Source: Treponema sp. C6A8
GTDB lineage: Bacteria; Spirochaetota; Spirochaetia; Treponematales; Treponemataceae
Length of the DNA: 64,000 nt
Assembly (NCBI RefSeq): GCF_000619925.1
Contig: NZ_JHVB01000006.1
Span: 124,001 to 188,000, forward strand
Direction of reading: 5' to 3'
Of the stretch, positions 56,771 through 64,000 are shown one piece after another. Within the stretch, counting starts at the first letter, position 1; each line of letters begins with the position of its first letter. The notes beneath the pieces are model-generated. The model was not told where the DNA came from. It made no database searches and worked only from the letters and a program-made list of their open reading frames with translations. Made by a program: the position numbers and the translations under genes.

Positions 56771-58843
56771 ATGAAAATCGAAGAAATGAATGAAGCCGCA
56801 TTGGCTTCTGACGAAGTTGTATTGTCTTCAGAACTTTTGGCTGACGAAGACGATGAAGTTATTCCTTTGCAGTCTGACGAGGCTGATGCCGACATTGAAG
56901 ACGATGATGATGACGACGGCGAAGTAAGCTTTGCAGACCTTGGTCTTGATGAAGACACACTTAAAGCAGTAGAAAAGAAAGGATTTAAAGTTCCTTCTCC
57001 AATTCAGGTACTGGCAATTCCACGGCTTTTGAACGGGGACACAAACCTTATTGCCCGCGCCCGCACAGGTACCGGTAAAACAGCCGCATTTGGACTTCCA
57101 ATCATTCAATCAATCAAAGAAAAATCAGATAAAGTTCAGGCACTTATTCTTGAACCAACCCGTGAGCTTGCAATTCAGACCTGCGAAGAAATGCAGTCTT
57201 TTGCTTCAAAAAGCTTTCCACGCACAACAGTACTTTACGGCGGTGCAAGCTATGTTTCTCAGATCCGCGAGCTTAAAAAGGGCTGCGAAATTGTAGTAGG
57301 AACTCCAGGCCGCATTAAAGACCACCTTGAACGCAAAACATTAGACCTTTCTAAAATCAAATATTTTATCCTGGACGAAGGCGATGAAATGCTGGACATG
57401 GGCTTTATCGACGACATCCGCGAGATTTTCCAGCAGGCAAATCAGGATGCCCGCATTCTTTTGTTCAGCGCTACAATGCCGGCTCCAATACTCAAAATCG
57501 CTGCAGACTTTATGGGCGAATACGACATCATTGAGGAAGCTAAGGTTGTTGAAGAGCCTCTTCTCATCGACCAGAAATACTGGGTTGTAAAAGAAAGCGA
57601 AAAGATTGAAGCTTTGGTTCGCCTTATCGACATTTCACCTGATTTTTACGGTGTAGTTTTCACACAGACTAAGATGGATGCCGACAACGTTACCCGCCAG
57701 CTTGATATGCGCGGTTACGAGGCAGACGCACTCCACGGCGACATCATGCAGAATCAGCGTGAAAAGGTTCTTGAACGCCTTAAGATGAAAAAGACCCGCA
57801 TTCTTGTTGCAACAGACGTAGCAGCCCGCGGTATTGATATTAAAGATTTGACTCACGTTGTAAACTATTCTCTTCCTTTTGATGCTGCAACTTACGTTCA
57901 CCGCATTGGTCGTACAGGACGCGCAGGAAAAGAAGGTGTAGCTGTTACATTTGTTCGACCTGAAGAACGCCGCAAGCTCCGCTTTTTGACTCAGGCAGTT
58001 GCAAAGGCAAGTAAGGGTGAACTTAAGGAAGGCACAATTCCTTCTGTAAACGAAGTAATCAGCGTAAAACAGGAAAGACTTTTTGACGAACTCAAAAAGC
58101 AGATTTTTACAGCATCATCACAGGTAGAAGAAGCTGCTGCAGAAGAAACCACAGACGCACAGGTAGAAGGTCTTGCTGAAAGACCAGCTTCTATCCCGGA
58201 TGTAGATATTTCTAACATCAATCCAAACTTTGTCAGCTTTGCAAACGAGCTTGCAAAAGACCGTGACCCTAATCAGGTACTGGCTGCAGTTCTTTCTGTA
58301 ATGTACGGCGAAAAGCTTTCTCCAAAACATTACGGCCGCATTTCAGTTTCTAAGGACAGAGATTTTGCTCCACGCGGAGACCAGACCCGTATCTTTATTT
58401 CTTTGGGTAAAAAAGACGGTTACCGCGCCAAGGAAATTGCAGACTACTTCAGCAAGCTGCTTCATATTCCGGGACGCATGGTTGATCAGATTGATGTTGC
58501 CCAGCAGTTCAGCCTTGTAAGCCTTCCGATTGCGTCGGCAAGAAAGGCTATTGAATTGTCTAAGTCAGACAGAAGCCTGCCACATATGCACGTTGATAAT
58601 AAGGAAGAAGGCCGTGGAAGCCGTCGCGGTGGACGCGATGATTTTGGTGGCCGTGGCAGAGGAGACTTTGGCGGAAGAGAACGCCGCCGTTCGGAAGCTG
58701 GCGCAGAACGCAGAGCCCGCGAAGGAAGCAGAAGCTCGCGTCCTAACACACATTCCCACACAGAACGCAATTCACCTCGCGCTGCCAGCCGTAAAGGTGC
58801 CAGCGCCTTCGTGAAGAGCGGAAAGAAAGCTGAAAGATTTTAA
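56771..58843 (+). CDS. deaD: DEAD-box RNA helicase, DeaD/DbpA-like
   Basis: 690 aa. An acidic N-terminal extension (1-58, with DDDDDDG) comes before a Q motif (GFKVPSPIQVLAIP). Helicase core: ARTGTGKTAAFG, PTRELA, motif II DEGD (202-205; the usual last Ala-Asp is Gly-Asp), SATMP, ARGIDIKDL, HRIGRTGRAG. A DbpA-type RNA-binding domain follows (about 520-590; RIFISLGKKDGYRAKEIADY), then an Arg/Gly-rich tail (GGRDDFGGRGRGDFGGRERR). Probably remodels rRNA or structured mRNA, especially in the cold. Confidence 0.92.
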   Translation: MKIEEMNEAALASDEVVLSSELLADEDDEVIPLQSDEADADIEDDDDDDGEVSFADLGLDEDTLKAVEKKGFKVPSPIQVLAIPRLLNGDTNLIARARTGTGKTAAFGLPIIQSIKEKSDKVQALILEPTRELAIQTCEEMQSFASKSFPRTTVLYGGASYVSQIRELKKGCEIVVGTPGRIKDHLERKTLDLSKIKYFILDEGDEMLDMGFIDDIREIFQQANQDARILLFSATMPAPILKIAADFMGEYDIIEEAKVVEEPLLIDQKYWVVKESEKIEALVRLIDISPDFYGVVFTQTKMDADNVTRQLDMRGYEADALHGDIMQNQREKVLERLKMKKTRILVATDVAARGIDIKDLTHVVNYSLPFDAATYVHRIGRTGRAGKEGVAVTFVRPEERRKLRFLTQAVAKASKGELKEGTIPSVNEVISVKQERLFDELKKQIFTASSQVEEAAAEETTDAQVEGLAERPASIPDVDISNINPNFVSFANELAKDRDPNQVLAAVLSVMYGEKLSPKHYGRISVSKDRDFAPRGDQTRIFISLGKKDGYRAKEIADYFSKLLHIPGRMVDQIDVAQQFSLVSLPIASARKAIELSKSDRSLPHMHVDNKEEGRGSRRGGRDDFGGRGRGDFGGRERRRSEAGAERRAREGSRSSRPNTHSHTERNSPRAASRKGASAFVKSGKKAERF

Positions 58844-58851
58844 GAAAGCTG

Positions 58852-58882
58852 TGTCATGTTCGGGCTCGGCCCGAGAATGACA
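58852..58882. repeat. REP-like palindromic unit, copy 3
   Basis: TGTCATGTTCGGGC - TCG - GCCCGAGAATGACA. Diverged in the arms but the same TGTCAT...ATGACA layout. Lies between two convergent stop codons and may act as a bidirectional terminator. Confidence 0.75.
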
Positions 58883-58887
58883 TGATA

Positions 58888-60768
58888 CTATGAATTACTA
58901 GCGGAGTCTTCTTCTGATGGCTCCGCTTCTTCATTTTCAGGTTCTGGTGTAGAAGCCTTTGCTGCTTCCGGTGAAATATCAATTACACCCGGACGAGGCT
59001 CCGGCTCAACAACGACCGGACGAACTGAATAATCAAGGCGGATATCTTCTGTAGACTGCTTATGGCGGGACTTAAGAAGAAGAGTCTTGCTGTCTGCCTG
59101 GTAAACATAACCAGAAGAGTTATAGTTTTCAAAACGAGGGTCAGTTCGGAAGCTGATATCATAGATATAAATAGAAGTAAAGCGCGGAATTCCCTTGATG
59201 ATAAGATAATGTGTATAAGTTGTAGGGAAATCGATAGAAAGCGTAATCGAAGTGTCACCATCCTTTTTGTAGCGGATGTCTTTAGCACAAGTCCATGCCC
59301 AGGTCCAGTGATTATCTGTAACATCGATTTTTTCAAAGTGAGGATAATAAGAATTATCAAAGAACAAAATCGGATAAAGATTTGAAAGAGTCCTCAAATC
59401 AAAAGAGTTTGTTCCGTTCAAATAAGAATTGATAATTACGTAACCTGACTTTTCGTAAACAGGATTTTCTGCAATTTTACCAAAACGCATAAGTGCCATT
59501 CCGGTCTCTGCAGCCTGAATGACAGAAACAAAGGTGTCGTTTTCCGAAATTGTCAGGGTATTTCCATCATAATTACAAGCATCGCCAATGCGGGCAACAC
59601 AGTTTTCTACGGCAGGAAGAATTACAGCCGCATATTCCGGCATCAGTGTATACAAATCAATGTAAGTCTGAATAATTCCCGTTGCCTGAGCAAGAGAAGT
59701 GTGGGAAATATCAGCATTGGCCGCATTCTGTAAAAGCTGGACTACAGCAGCTCTGTTTTCACTGATACAAAGGAAGTTTGCAATATTGCGGACTGTGAAC
59801 AAATCAAGAGAGTTTGTTGTTGCCGCCTTTACAATCTGCATTTCGGTACTTGCGATATAGGTTTCAAGGATTTTGTTCATATCAGCAAGGGAATTGAAGT
59901 ATGGAGTTGAAAGGTAAGTTCTTGTCTTGCTCTTTTTGATTGAAGCAGGAACTTCTTCAATTGCGCTTGTGTAGTTTCCAGACTCGGCCTGAGCTGCAAC
60001 GTAAGAAATGGCAACCTGTTCGTTAAGGTTAGTTTCCAGGGTGTTTGACTTAAATGCGTTGATTAAACTTGTCTTGATGTTATTTCGAACTTCGTAGAAA
60101 AGGGCAGAATCAGCAATGGCAAGGTCAGTAATAGATTCAAAATTAAATTTACGAACTTCATTATGAATTGCGTAAGAAAGGCGGGAATTGCTCTTTGTAA
60201 AGCCGACAAGTTTTTCAGCAGTTACAGGAGTGTAAAGTTCCCAGCTTTTCTTTTTGCCCGAAAGGATTGTCTTTGAACCTTCAGAACCTTCAATTTTCAT
60301 GTAGGAATTGAGTTTAAATGGAAGATAAAGGGCAGAAATATTATCAGGAAGGTCAGCTATGGCATACAAAGAAGAATCAAGAGGCTCATTACTTTCGTTA
60401 TCTGAATCCAAAATATTTAAGCCGACTGTCAGGTTTACGTCATCAGTAAAATGAAGGGTAAAGGAATTTTCATCCTGCTCCCAGGTTTGCAGTCTAACCG
60501 GGATTTTTTGATTTGTTCCCGACTTTGAAATTGTGGCAGGATTCTGGTCATCAATGAAAAGGTTGAGTCCATTATAAGAAATCTGCATTCTGTTCTTGAG
60601 CGGAAATTCAGAGCCGCTTTCATCAGATTTTTCCAAAGTTATATGGAGATTTCTTATTTTTTCCATTATGCTTGAATCTGTTCTAAATTGAAGAATAAAA
60701 ATGCCGATTATTATAACGAAATCGACTAGAAGCATTCTTAAGGCTTTTCTGATAACACGAATTTGCAT
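58888..60768 (-). CDS. Membrane-anchored periplasmic protein of unknown function
   Basis: 626 aa. One N-terminal helix (about 12-27, MLLVDFVIIIGIFILQF) with the rest extracytoplasmic. Early half beta-rich, middle (220-420) helical with several Ala-rich stretches, then a beta-rich DVTDNHWTWAWTCAKDIRYKK region and an acidic Pro/Glu tail (EPENEEAEPSEEDSASNS). No catalytic motif is evident. It resembles conserved treponeme periplasmic proteins, but I can give no name. Divergent from the TPR gene with a 41-bp gap. Confidence 0.7.
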   Translation of the reverse strand: MQIRVIRKALRMLLVDFVIIIGIFILQFRTDSSIMEKIRNLHITLEKSDESGSEFPLKNRMQISYNGLNLFIDDQNPATISKSGTNQKIPVRLQTWEQDENSFTLHFTDDVNLTVGLNILDSDNESNEPLDSSLYAIADLPDNISALYLPFKLNSYMKIEGSEGSKTILSGKKKSWELYTPVTAEKLVGFTKSNSRLSYAIHNEVRKFNFESITDLAIADSALFYEVRNNIKTSLINAFKSNTLETNLNEQVAISYVAAQAESGNYTSAIEEVPASIKKSKTRTYLSTPYFNSLADMNKILETYIASTEMQIVKAATTNSLDLFTVRNIANFLCISENRAAVVQLLQNAANADISHTSLAQATGIIQTYIDLYTLMPEYAAVILPAVENCVARIGDACNYDGNTLTISENDTFVSVIQAAETGMALMRFGKIAENPVYEKSGYVIINSYLNGTNSFDLRTLSNLYPILFFDNSYYPHFEKIDVTDNHWTWAWTCAKDIRYKKDGDTSITLSIDFPTTYTHYLIIKGIPRFTSIYIYDISFRTDPRFENYNSSGYVYQADSKTLLLKSRHKQSTEDIRLDYSVRPVVVEPEPRPGVIDISPEAAKASTPEPENEEAEPSEEDSASNS

Positions 60769-60772
60769 AGTT

Positions 60773-60800
60773 ATTACAGTTTAGCCGAATTTTCTGTCAA
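60773..60800 (-). promoter_or_regulatory. Promoter of the 626-aa gene
   Basis: On the minus strand, perfect -35 TTGACA (60795-60800), 16-bp spacer, TGTAAT (60773-60778), ending only 4 nt before the ATG. Confidence 0.55.
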
Positions 60801-60809
60801 GGGGAAGAT

Positions 60810-62252
60810 ATGAAAAAAAGCAAAATCTTAGCATGTGCTGCATTTTTTACATTTTGTTTTGCAGCTAACGCTTCGACAACAGAAGTAAAAGAAAGCGTTT
60901 CAGGTAGTGTTGACTTTGTTCAGGGCGGAAATGCCGGACAGTCCGCAAATGTGAGGTTTGCAAATCAGCTCCAGAAGGAATTGAACGCAAATAATCTGAA
61001 GGGGGCAATTGCTCTTTTTGAAAAGATGCCTGCAGGTTTACAGAATGATACAGGCCTCAAAAATCTTTTGGGTGCACTTTATTATTCAGACGGCCAGTAT
61101 GATAAGGCAATTACAAGCGCAGAAGCAGTTTTGACAATTGATGATAAAAACGTAGAGGCTCTTGAACTGATTTCTATGTGCGCTCACGCAAAGGGTGACA
61201 AAAAAACATATCAGGCAACAGCTCAGCGTATTCTTACAGTTGACCCTTACAATCCTGCGGTAAATATTCAGCAGGGACAGGATTACGCAGTTGCAAAAAA
61301 ATACAAGCAGGCCCGCACAAGTTACGCAAAGGCTTTGAAGGGCGACAGCAAAAATGAAGATGCTCTCTTTGGTTTTGCCCAGATGTGCTATTACCTTGAT
61401 GACATGCAGACTGCAAAATCATCATTTGAACGCCTTCTTAATCAGAATCCGGAAAGTGCCATTGCCTATTCTTATCTGGGAAAACTTTCGGCAGAAGACC
61501 AGAATTATCTGAAGGCAGAAAGTCTTGTGAAAAAGGCGATTGCCCTTGAACCTTCAAATTATGATTTTTATATGGATTTGGGAAATTATCTGCGTTCTCA
61601 GGGAAAATATGATGCAGCAGCTTCTGCCTGGAAAAAGGCCGTAGATCTTGATCCGACATACTTCCTGGCTTATGCCTACCTTGCCGGAGTTTATGATGAG
61701 CGAGATATGTTTGATCAGGCGCTTGAAAACTACCATAAGGTAATTCAGACAAATCCAAAATATTTTTACGCTTACGAAGAAACTGCAATTTTGGAATACC
61801 ACGCAGGAAATCTTGAAAATGCCATTAAATATTTTGAAAAGGCATATGAATACAGCCAGAGCCTTTCTTACAAGCTGATGATTGCTGCCTGCTACTACAA
61901 AATGAAGAAGCCGCTGGAAGCAAAAAACGTAATTAATCCGGTTTTGAAGACTCTTGACCGCGAAAGCATTGAATATATGATGGCTCGTTTCTACGTTGAT
62001 GGTTTCAACCGAAATGCCGAAGCCGCTCTTGTTCAGCGTATTAATAAGGAAGAAAACAGCCAGAAGAAAGGCAAAATGCAGTTTTACATGGGCCTTTTCT
62101 ATGAAATCATGGGCGGAGGAGACGGCGCTTTAGAAATGTATTCTAAGGTTGCAGCTATGCAGGCTCCAATGTTCTTTGAATTCCGAATTGCTGAATGGGG
62201 AATGAAGGCAGGGCTTGAAGTTCAAAAAGAAAAACAGGCTAATGCACAATAA
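60810..62252 (+). CDS. Exported TPR repeat protein
   Basis: 480 aa. Signal peptide (1-22), then at least eight tetratricopeptide repeats over about 55-400 with typical A-x-x-x-x-x-x-A-x-x-x-x-P spacing (for example AAASAWKKAVDLDPTYFLAY). TPR arrays bind proteins. AAGGGGA ribosome site. It starts opposite the periplasmic unknown, so the two may act together in the envelope. 14 nt before the TraB-family gene, so likely an operon. Confidence 0.85.
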   Translation: MKKSKILACAAFFTFCFAANASTTEVKESVSGSVDFVQGGNAGQSANVRFANQLQKELNANNLKGAIALFEKMPAGLQNDTGLKNLLGALYYSDGQYDKAITSAEAVLTIDDKNVEALELISMCAHAKGDKKTYQATAQRILTVDPYNPAVNIQQGQDYAVAKKYKQARTSYAKALKGDSKNEDALFGFAQMCYYLDDMQTAKSSFERLLNQNPESAIAYSYLGKLSAEDQNYLKAESLVKKAIALEPSNYDFYMDLGNYLRSQGKYDAAASAWKKAVDLDPTYFLAYAYLAGVYDERDMFDQALENYHKVIQTNPKYFYAYEETAILEYHAGNLENAIKYFEKAYEYSQSLSYKLMIAACYYKMKKPLEAKNVINPVLKTLDRESIEYMMARFYVDGFNRNAEAALVQRINKEENSQKKGKMQFYMGLFYEIMGGGDGALEMYSKVAAMQAPMFFEFRIAEWGMKAGLEVQKEKQANAQ

Positions 62253-62265
62253 AGAGGCATCTTAG

Positions 62266-63450
62266 ATGAGTCAGACACAGAAAGTTTTGGAACTGGGCGG
62301 ACGGAAAATTACTCTGGTGGGAACCGCTCACGTAAGTGCGCAGAGTATTGAAGAAGTAACAAATACAATTAAAGAACTTAAGCCGGATTGCGTTGCGGTA
62401 GAGCTTGATGAAAAGCGTGCCGATTCAATTCAGAACGGCCAGAAGTACAGTGAACTTGATATTATTAAGGTAATTCGCGAAGGAAAGGTTTTTCTTGTGC
62501 TTGCTAACCTTATGCTGGCAAGTTTTCAGAAACGCATGGGGCAGAATATCGGGGTAAAACCTGGTGATGAAATGCTTGCGGCAATTAAAACCGCTGATGA
62601 AATGGGAATTGCTACAAGCATGGTAGACCGTCCCGTTCAGGTAACCTTACGCCGTGCCTGGGCTAAAAACGGCTTTTTCGGCAAGATGGGACTGCTCGCC
62701 TCGCTTTTGGCAAGCGCCTTCTCAAAAGAAGAAGTGGACGAGTCCGAAATTGAAGCGCTCAAGCAAAAAAACGAAATGGACAGCATGATGGGCGAACTAT
62801 CCAAAGAGATGCCTGTTATTAAGGAAGTTTTAATCGACGAGCGTGATAAATACCTTGCAAGCAAAATCTGGGAATCGCAGGGAAATAACATCGTGGCAGT
62901 TTTAGGTGCCGGTCACCTTGCAGGCGTTGAAGCCCACTTAAATCAGATTGCAGCCGGAAGCGAAAACAGCGATGTTTCTGCAATCAGTGAAGTTCCTGCT
63001 AAAAAATCTATAGCTAAGTTTATCGGCTGGCTGATTCCGGCAATTATTATCGGTTTTATTGCGGCTGGTTTTGTTTACGGCGGCCGCAAGGCTGGAACTG
63101 CAATGCTTTCTACCTGGGTGCTGTGGAACGGCATTCCAAGCGCAGCTCTTTCTATTCTTGCGCTGGCACATCCTGTGACGATTATCGTGTCATTTATTGC
63201 GGCGCCTTTTACTTCGCTTTGTCCTTTTATTGGCGTTGGTTTTGTCAGTGGAATTATTCAGGCAATGGTCTGCAAGCCTCGCGTGCGTGATATGGAAAAC
63301 CTTAGCGAAGACGTTCAGTCGATTAAGGGCTTTTACCGTAACCGCATTCTTCGCGTGCTTCTGGTATTTATACTGTCATCGGTGGGAAGTTCAATCGGAA
63401 CCTTTGCCGGCGGCGCAGACGTTATCCGCCAGTTCAGCGAGGCAGTGTAA
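62266..63450 (+). CDS. TraB/GumN-like family membrane protein
   Basis: 394 aa. N-terminal TraB domain (KITLVGTAHVSAQSIEEV with conserved GTAH, then KPDCVAVELDEKRADSI with conserved Glu, and NIVAVLGAGHLAGVEAHL with Gly-His), followed by four hydrophobic helices (about 245-380) with a GxxF-rich middle. Members of this family (PrgY in enterococci) reduce peptide pheromone activity, and the conserved Glu/His suggest a metalloprotease-like fold, but function in spirochetes is unknown. GAGG ribosome site. Confidence 0.9.
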   Translation: MSQTQKVLELGGRKITLVGTAHVSAQSIEEVTNTIKELKPDCVAVELDEKRADSIQNGQKYSELDIIKVIREGKVFLVLANLMLASFQKRMGQNIGVKPGDEMLAAIKTADEMGIATSMVDRPVQVTLRRAWAKNGFFGKMGLLASLLASAFSKEEVDESEIEALKQKNEMDSMMGELSKEMPVIKEVLIDERDKYLASKIWESQGNNIVAVLGAGHLAGVEAHLNQIAAGSENSDVSAISEVPAKKSIAKFIGWLIPAIIIGFIAAGFVYGGRKAGTAMLSTWVLWNGIPSAALSILALAHPVTIIVSFIAAPFTSLCPFIGVGFVSGIIQAMVCKPRVRDMENLSEDVQSIKGFYRNRILRVLLVFILSSVGSSIGTFAGGADVIRQFSEAV

Positions 63451-63499
63451 CTGCCCTGTTACAATGTTCAGCTGCCCTGCCATTGTCGCGTAAGAGTCC

Positions 63500-63528
63500 T
63501 GTCATTGTCGGGCTTGACCCGACAATCT
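63500..63528. repeat. REP-like palindromic unit, copy 4
   Basis: TGTCATTGTCGGGCTTGACC-CGACAATCT. Same core as copy 1. A decayed partial copy (TGCCATTGTCGCG) lies just before it. Ends next to the convergent araC-type stop. Confidence 0.8.
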
Positions 63529-64000
63529 CTAACCTTTCCTGAACTGTGTCGGCGACATGCCTTTTTCACGGCGGAAAATTTTTGCAAAGTGATTTGCGTC
63601 GTTGAAACCTACATCCTGAGCAATTTCAGTTATGGAAGTGTCCGTTTCTTTTAAGAGGCGGGCACTTTTTTCTATTCTGAACTGAATGATGTAGTCAAAA
63701 ATGCTGGTATTCATGCAGCGCTTAAAAAGGCGGCAGCATTCTTCCTTGCAGAGATTAATTTTTCCCGCAATATCATCCAGGGTAATGCGGTTTTCATAAT
63801 TAAGTTCTATATAAGTAATGATGGAACGAAGGCGTTCAAAATCAAGATTTGTCTGTACTTCCGGCTTTATAAAACTCTTTCGATGCTGAAAAAGAAGCTT
63901 CCAGAACTGCTGGAGGCATATAATAATTTCCAGCTCTTTTTCTTCTGTCTGAAGCTTATTTTTTTCTATTAGCTCTTCGATTGTTGTAATTACGTCGCTG
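63529..64000 (-). CDS. AraC family transcriptional regulator (5' end outside window)
   Basis: At least 157 codons are visible; the open frame continues past the right edge. The C-terminal AraC domain has two helix-turn-helix units: ENRITLDDIAGKINLCKEEC and the recognition stretch TSITEIAQDVGFNDANHFAK, followed by FRREKGMSPTQFRK. The N-terminal sensory domain is not seen, so its ligand cannot be guessed. An internal ATG at 63714 is not the true start. Confidence 0.9.
   Translation of the reverse strand, partial: SDVITTIEELIEKNKLQTEEKELEIIICLQQFWKLLFQHRKSFIKPEVQTNLDFERLRSIITYIELNYENRITLDDIAGKINLCKEECCRLFKRCMNTSIFDYIIQFRIEKSARLLKETDTSITEIAQDVGFNDANHFAKIFRREKGMSPTQFRKG

Overview
This window most likely comes from a gut or rumen Treponema (Spirochaetota) chromosome. 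That is an inference from gene content: treponeme-type chemoreceptors and sensory c-di-GMP/kinase proteins, pyruvate phosphate dikinase, plant- and algal-glycan enzymes, a treponeme-like periplasmic protein of unknown function, and a moderate G+C content. Three parS-like sites, one matching the Spo0J/ParB consensus exactly, lie in the first 175 bases. Most genes run left to right away from them, so the window probably sits beside the replication origin on one replichore. No tRNA, rRNA, CRISPR array, transposase or prophage was seen.

Layout. 1-510: parS cluster and a strongly foldable 126-nt element. 0.5-7.4 kb: sensory genes (periplasmic-binding GGDEF protein, hybrid kinase, chemoreceptor). 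7.5-12.4 kb: housekeeping and accessory genes (zinc ribbon, AzlCD, DUF763, SpoU methylase, NapH-like ferredoxin, Crp/Fnr regulator), many apparently leaderless. 12.6-18.4 kb: a small type II fatty-acid/aryl-polyene-like set (ACP, two hotdog dehydratases, FabG, ketosynthase) interrupted by a GNAT gene, a diguanylate cyclase and GC-rich repeats. 19.1-29.9 kb: a sucrose/alpha-glucoside unit (LacI regulator with operator, AglEFG-type ABC importer, amylosucrase-like GH13, a GH65 phosphorylase fused to beta-phosphoglucomutase, and a PfkB sugar kinase), followed by a convergent GH53 galactanase. 31-36.9 kb: small AT-rich membrane proteins of unknown function, TIGR02757, YcxB-like proteins, a CmpB-like protein and a D-2-hydroxyacid dehydrogenase. 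37-42.2 kb: a 47-codon small ORF coupled to a MATE pump, a membrane LytTR regulator with a GH16 lipoprotein, DUF554 and NudC. 42.3-53.6 kb: an ECF sigma factor, ActD-like membrane protein and caspase-family repeat protein, then a secreted M16 peptidase, then a TonB-dependent receptor with ExbB, two ExbD and TonB. 53.6-64 kb: pyruvate phosphate dikinase, a DEAD-box helicase with a long leader, a periplasmic unknown, a TPR protein, a TraB-family protein and a truncated AraC regulator.

The main discovery is a probable ECF regulon. The pattern GTRACAT-N18-TCTAA occurs upstream of the sigma factor, the M16 peptidase, the TonB receptor operon and the LytTR/GH16 operon, with an 18-nt spacer in all four. 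It suggests that one extracytoplasmic sigma factor links a secreted caspase-like surface protein, a periplasmic peptidase, a dedicated TonB uptake machine and a glucanase. Several dispersed repeat families also occur, and one GC-rich copy appears to be inserted in frame inside the DUF763 gene.
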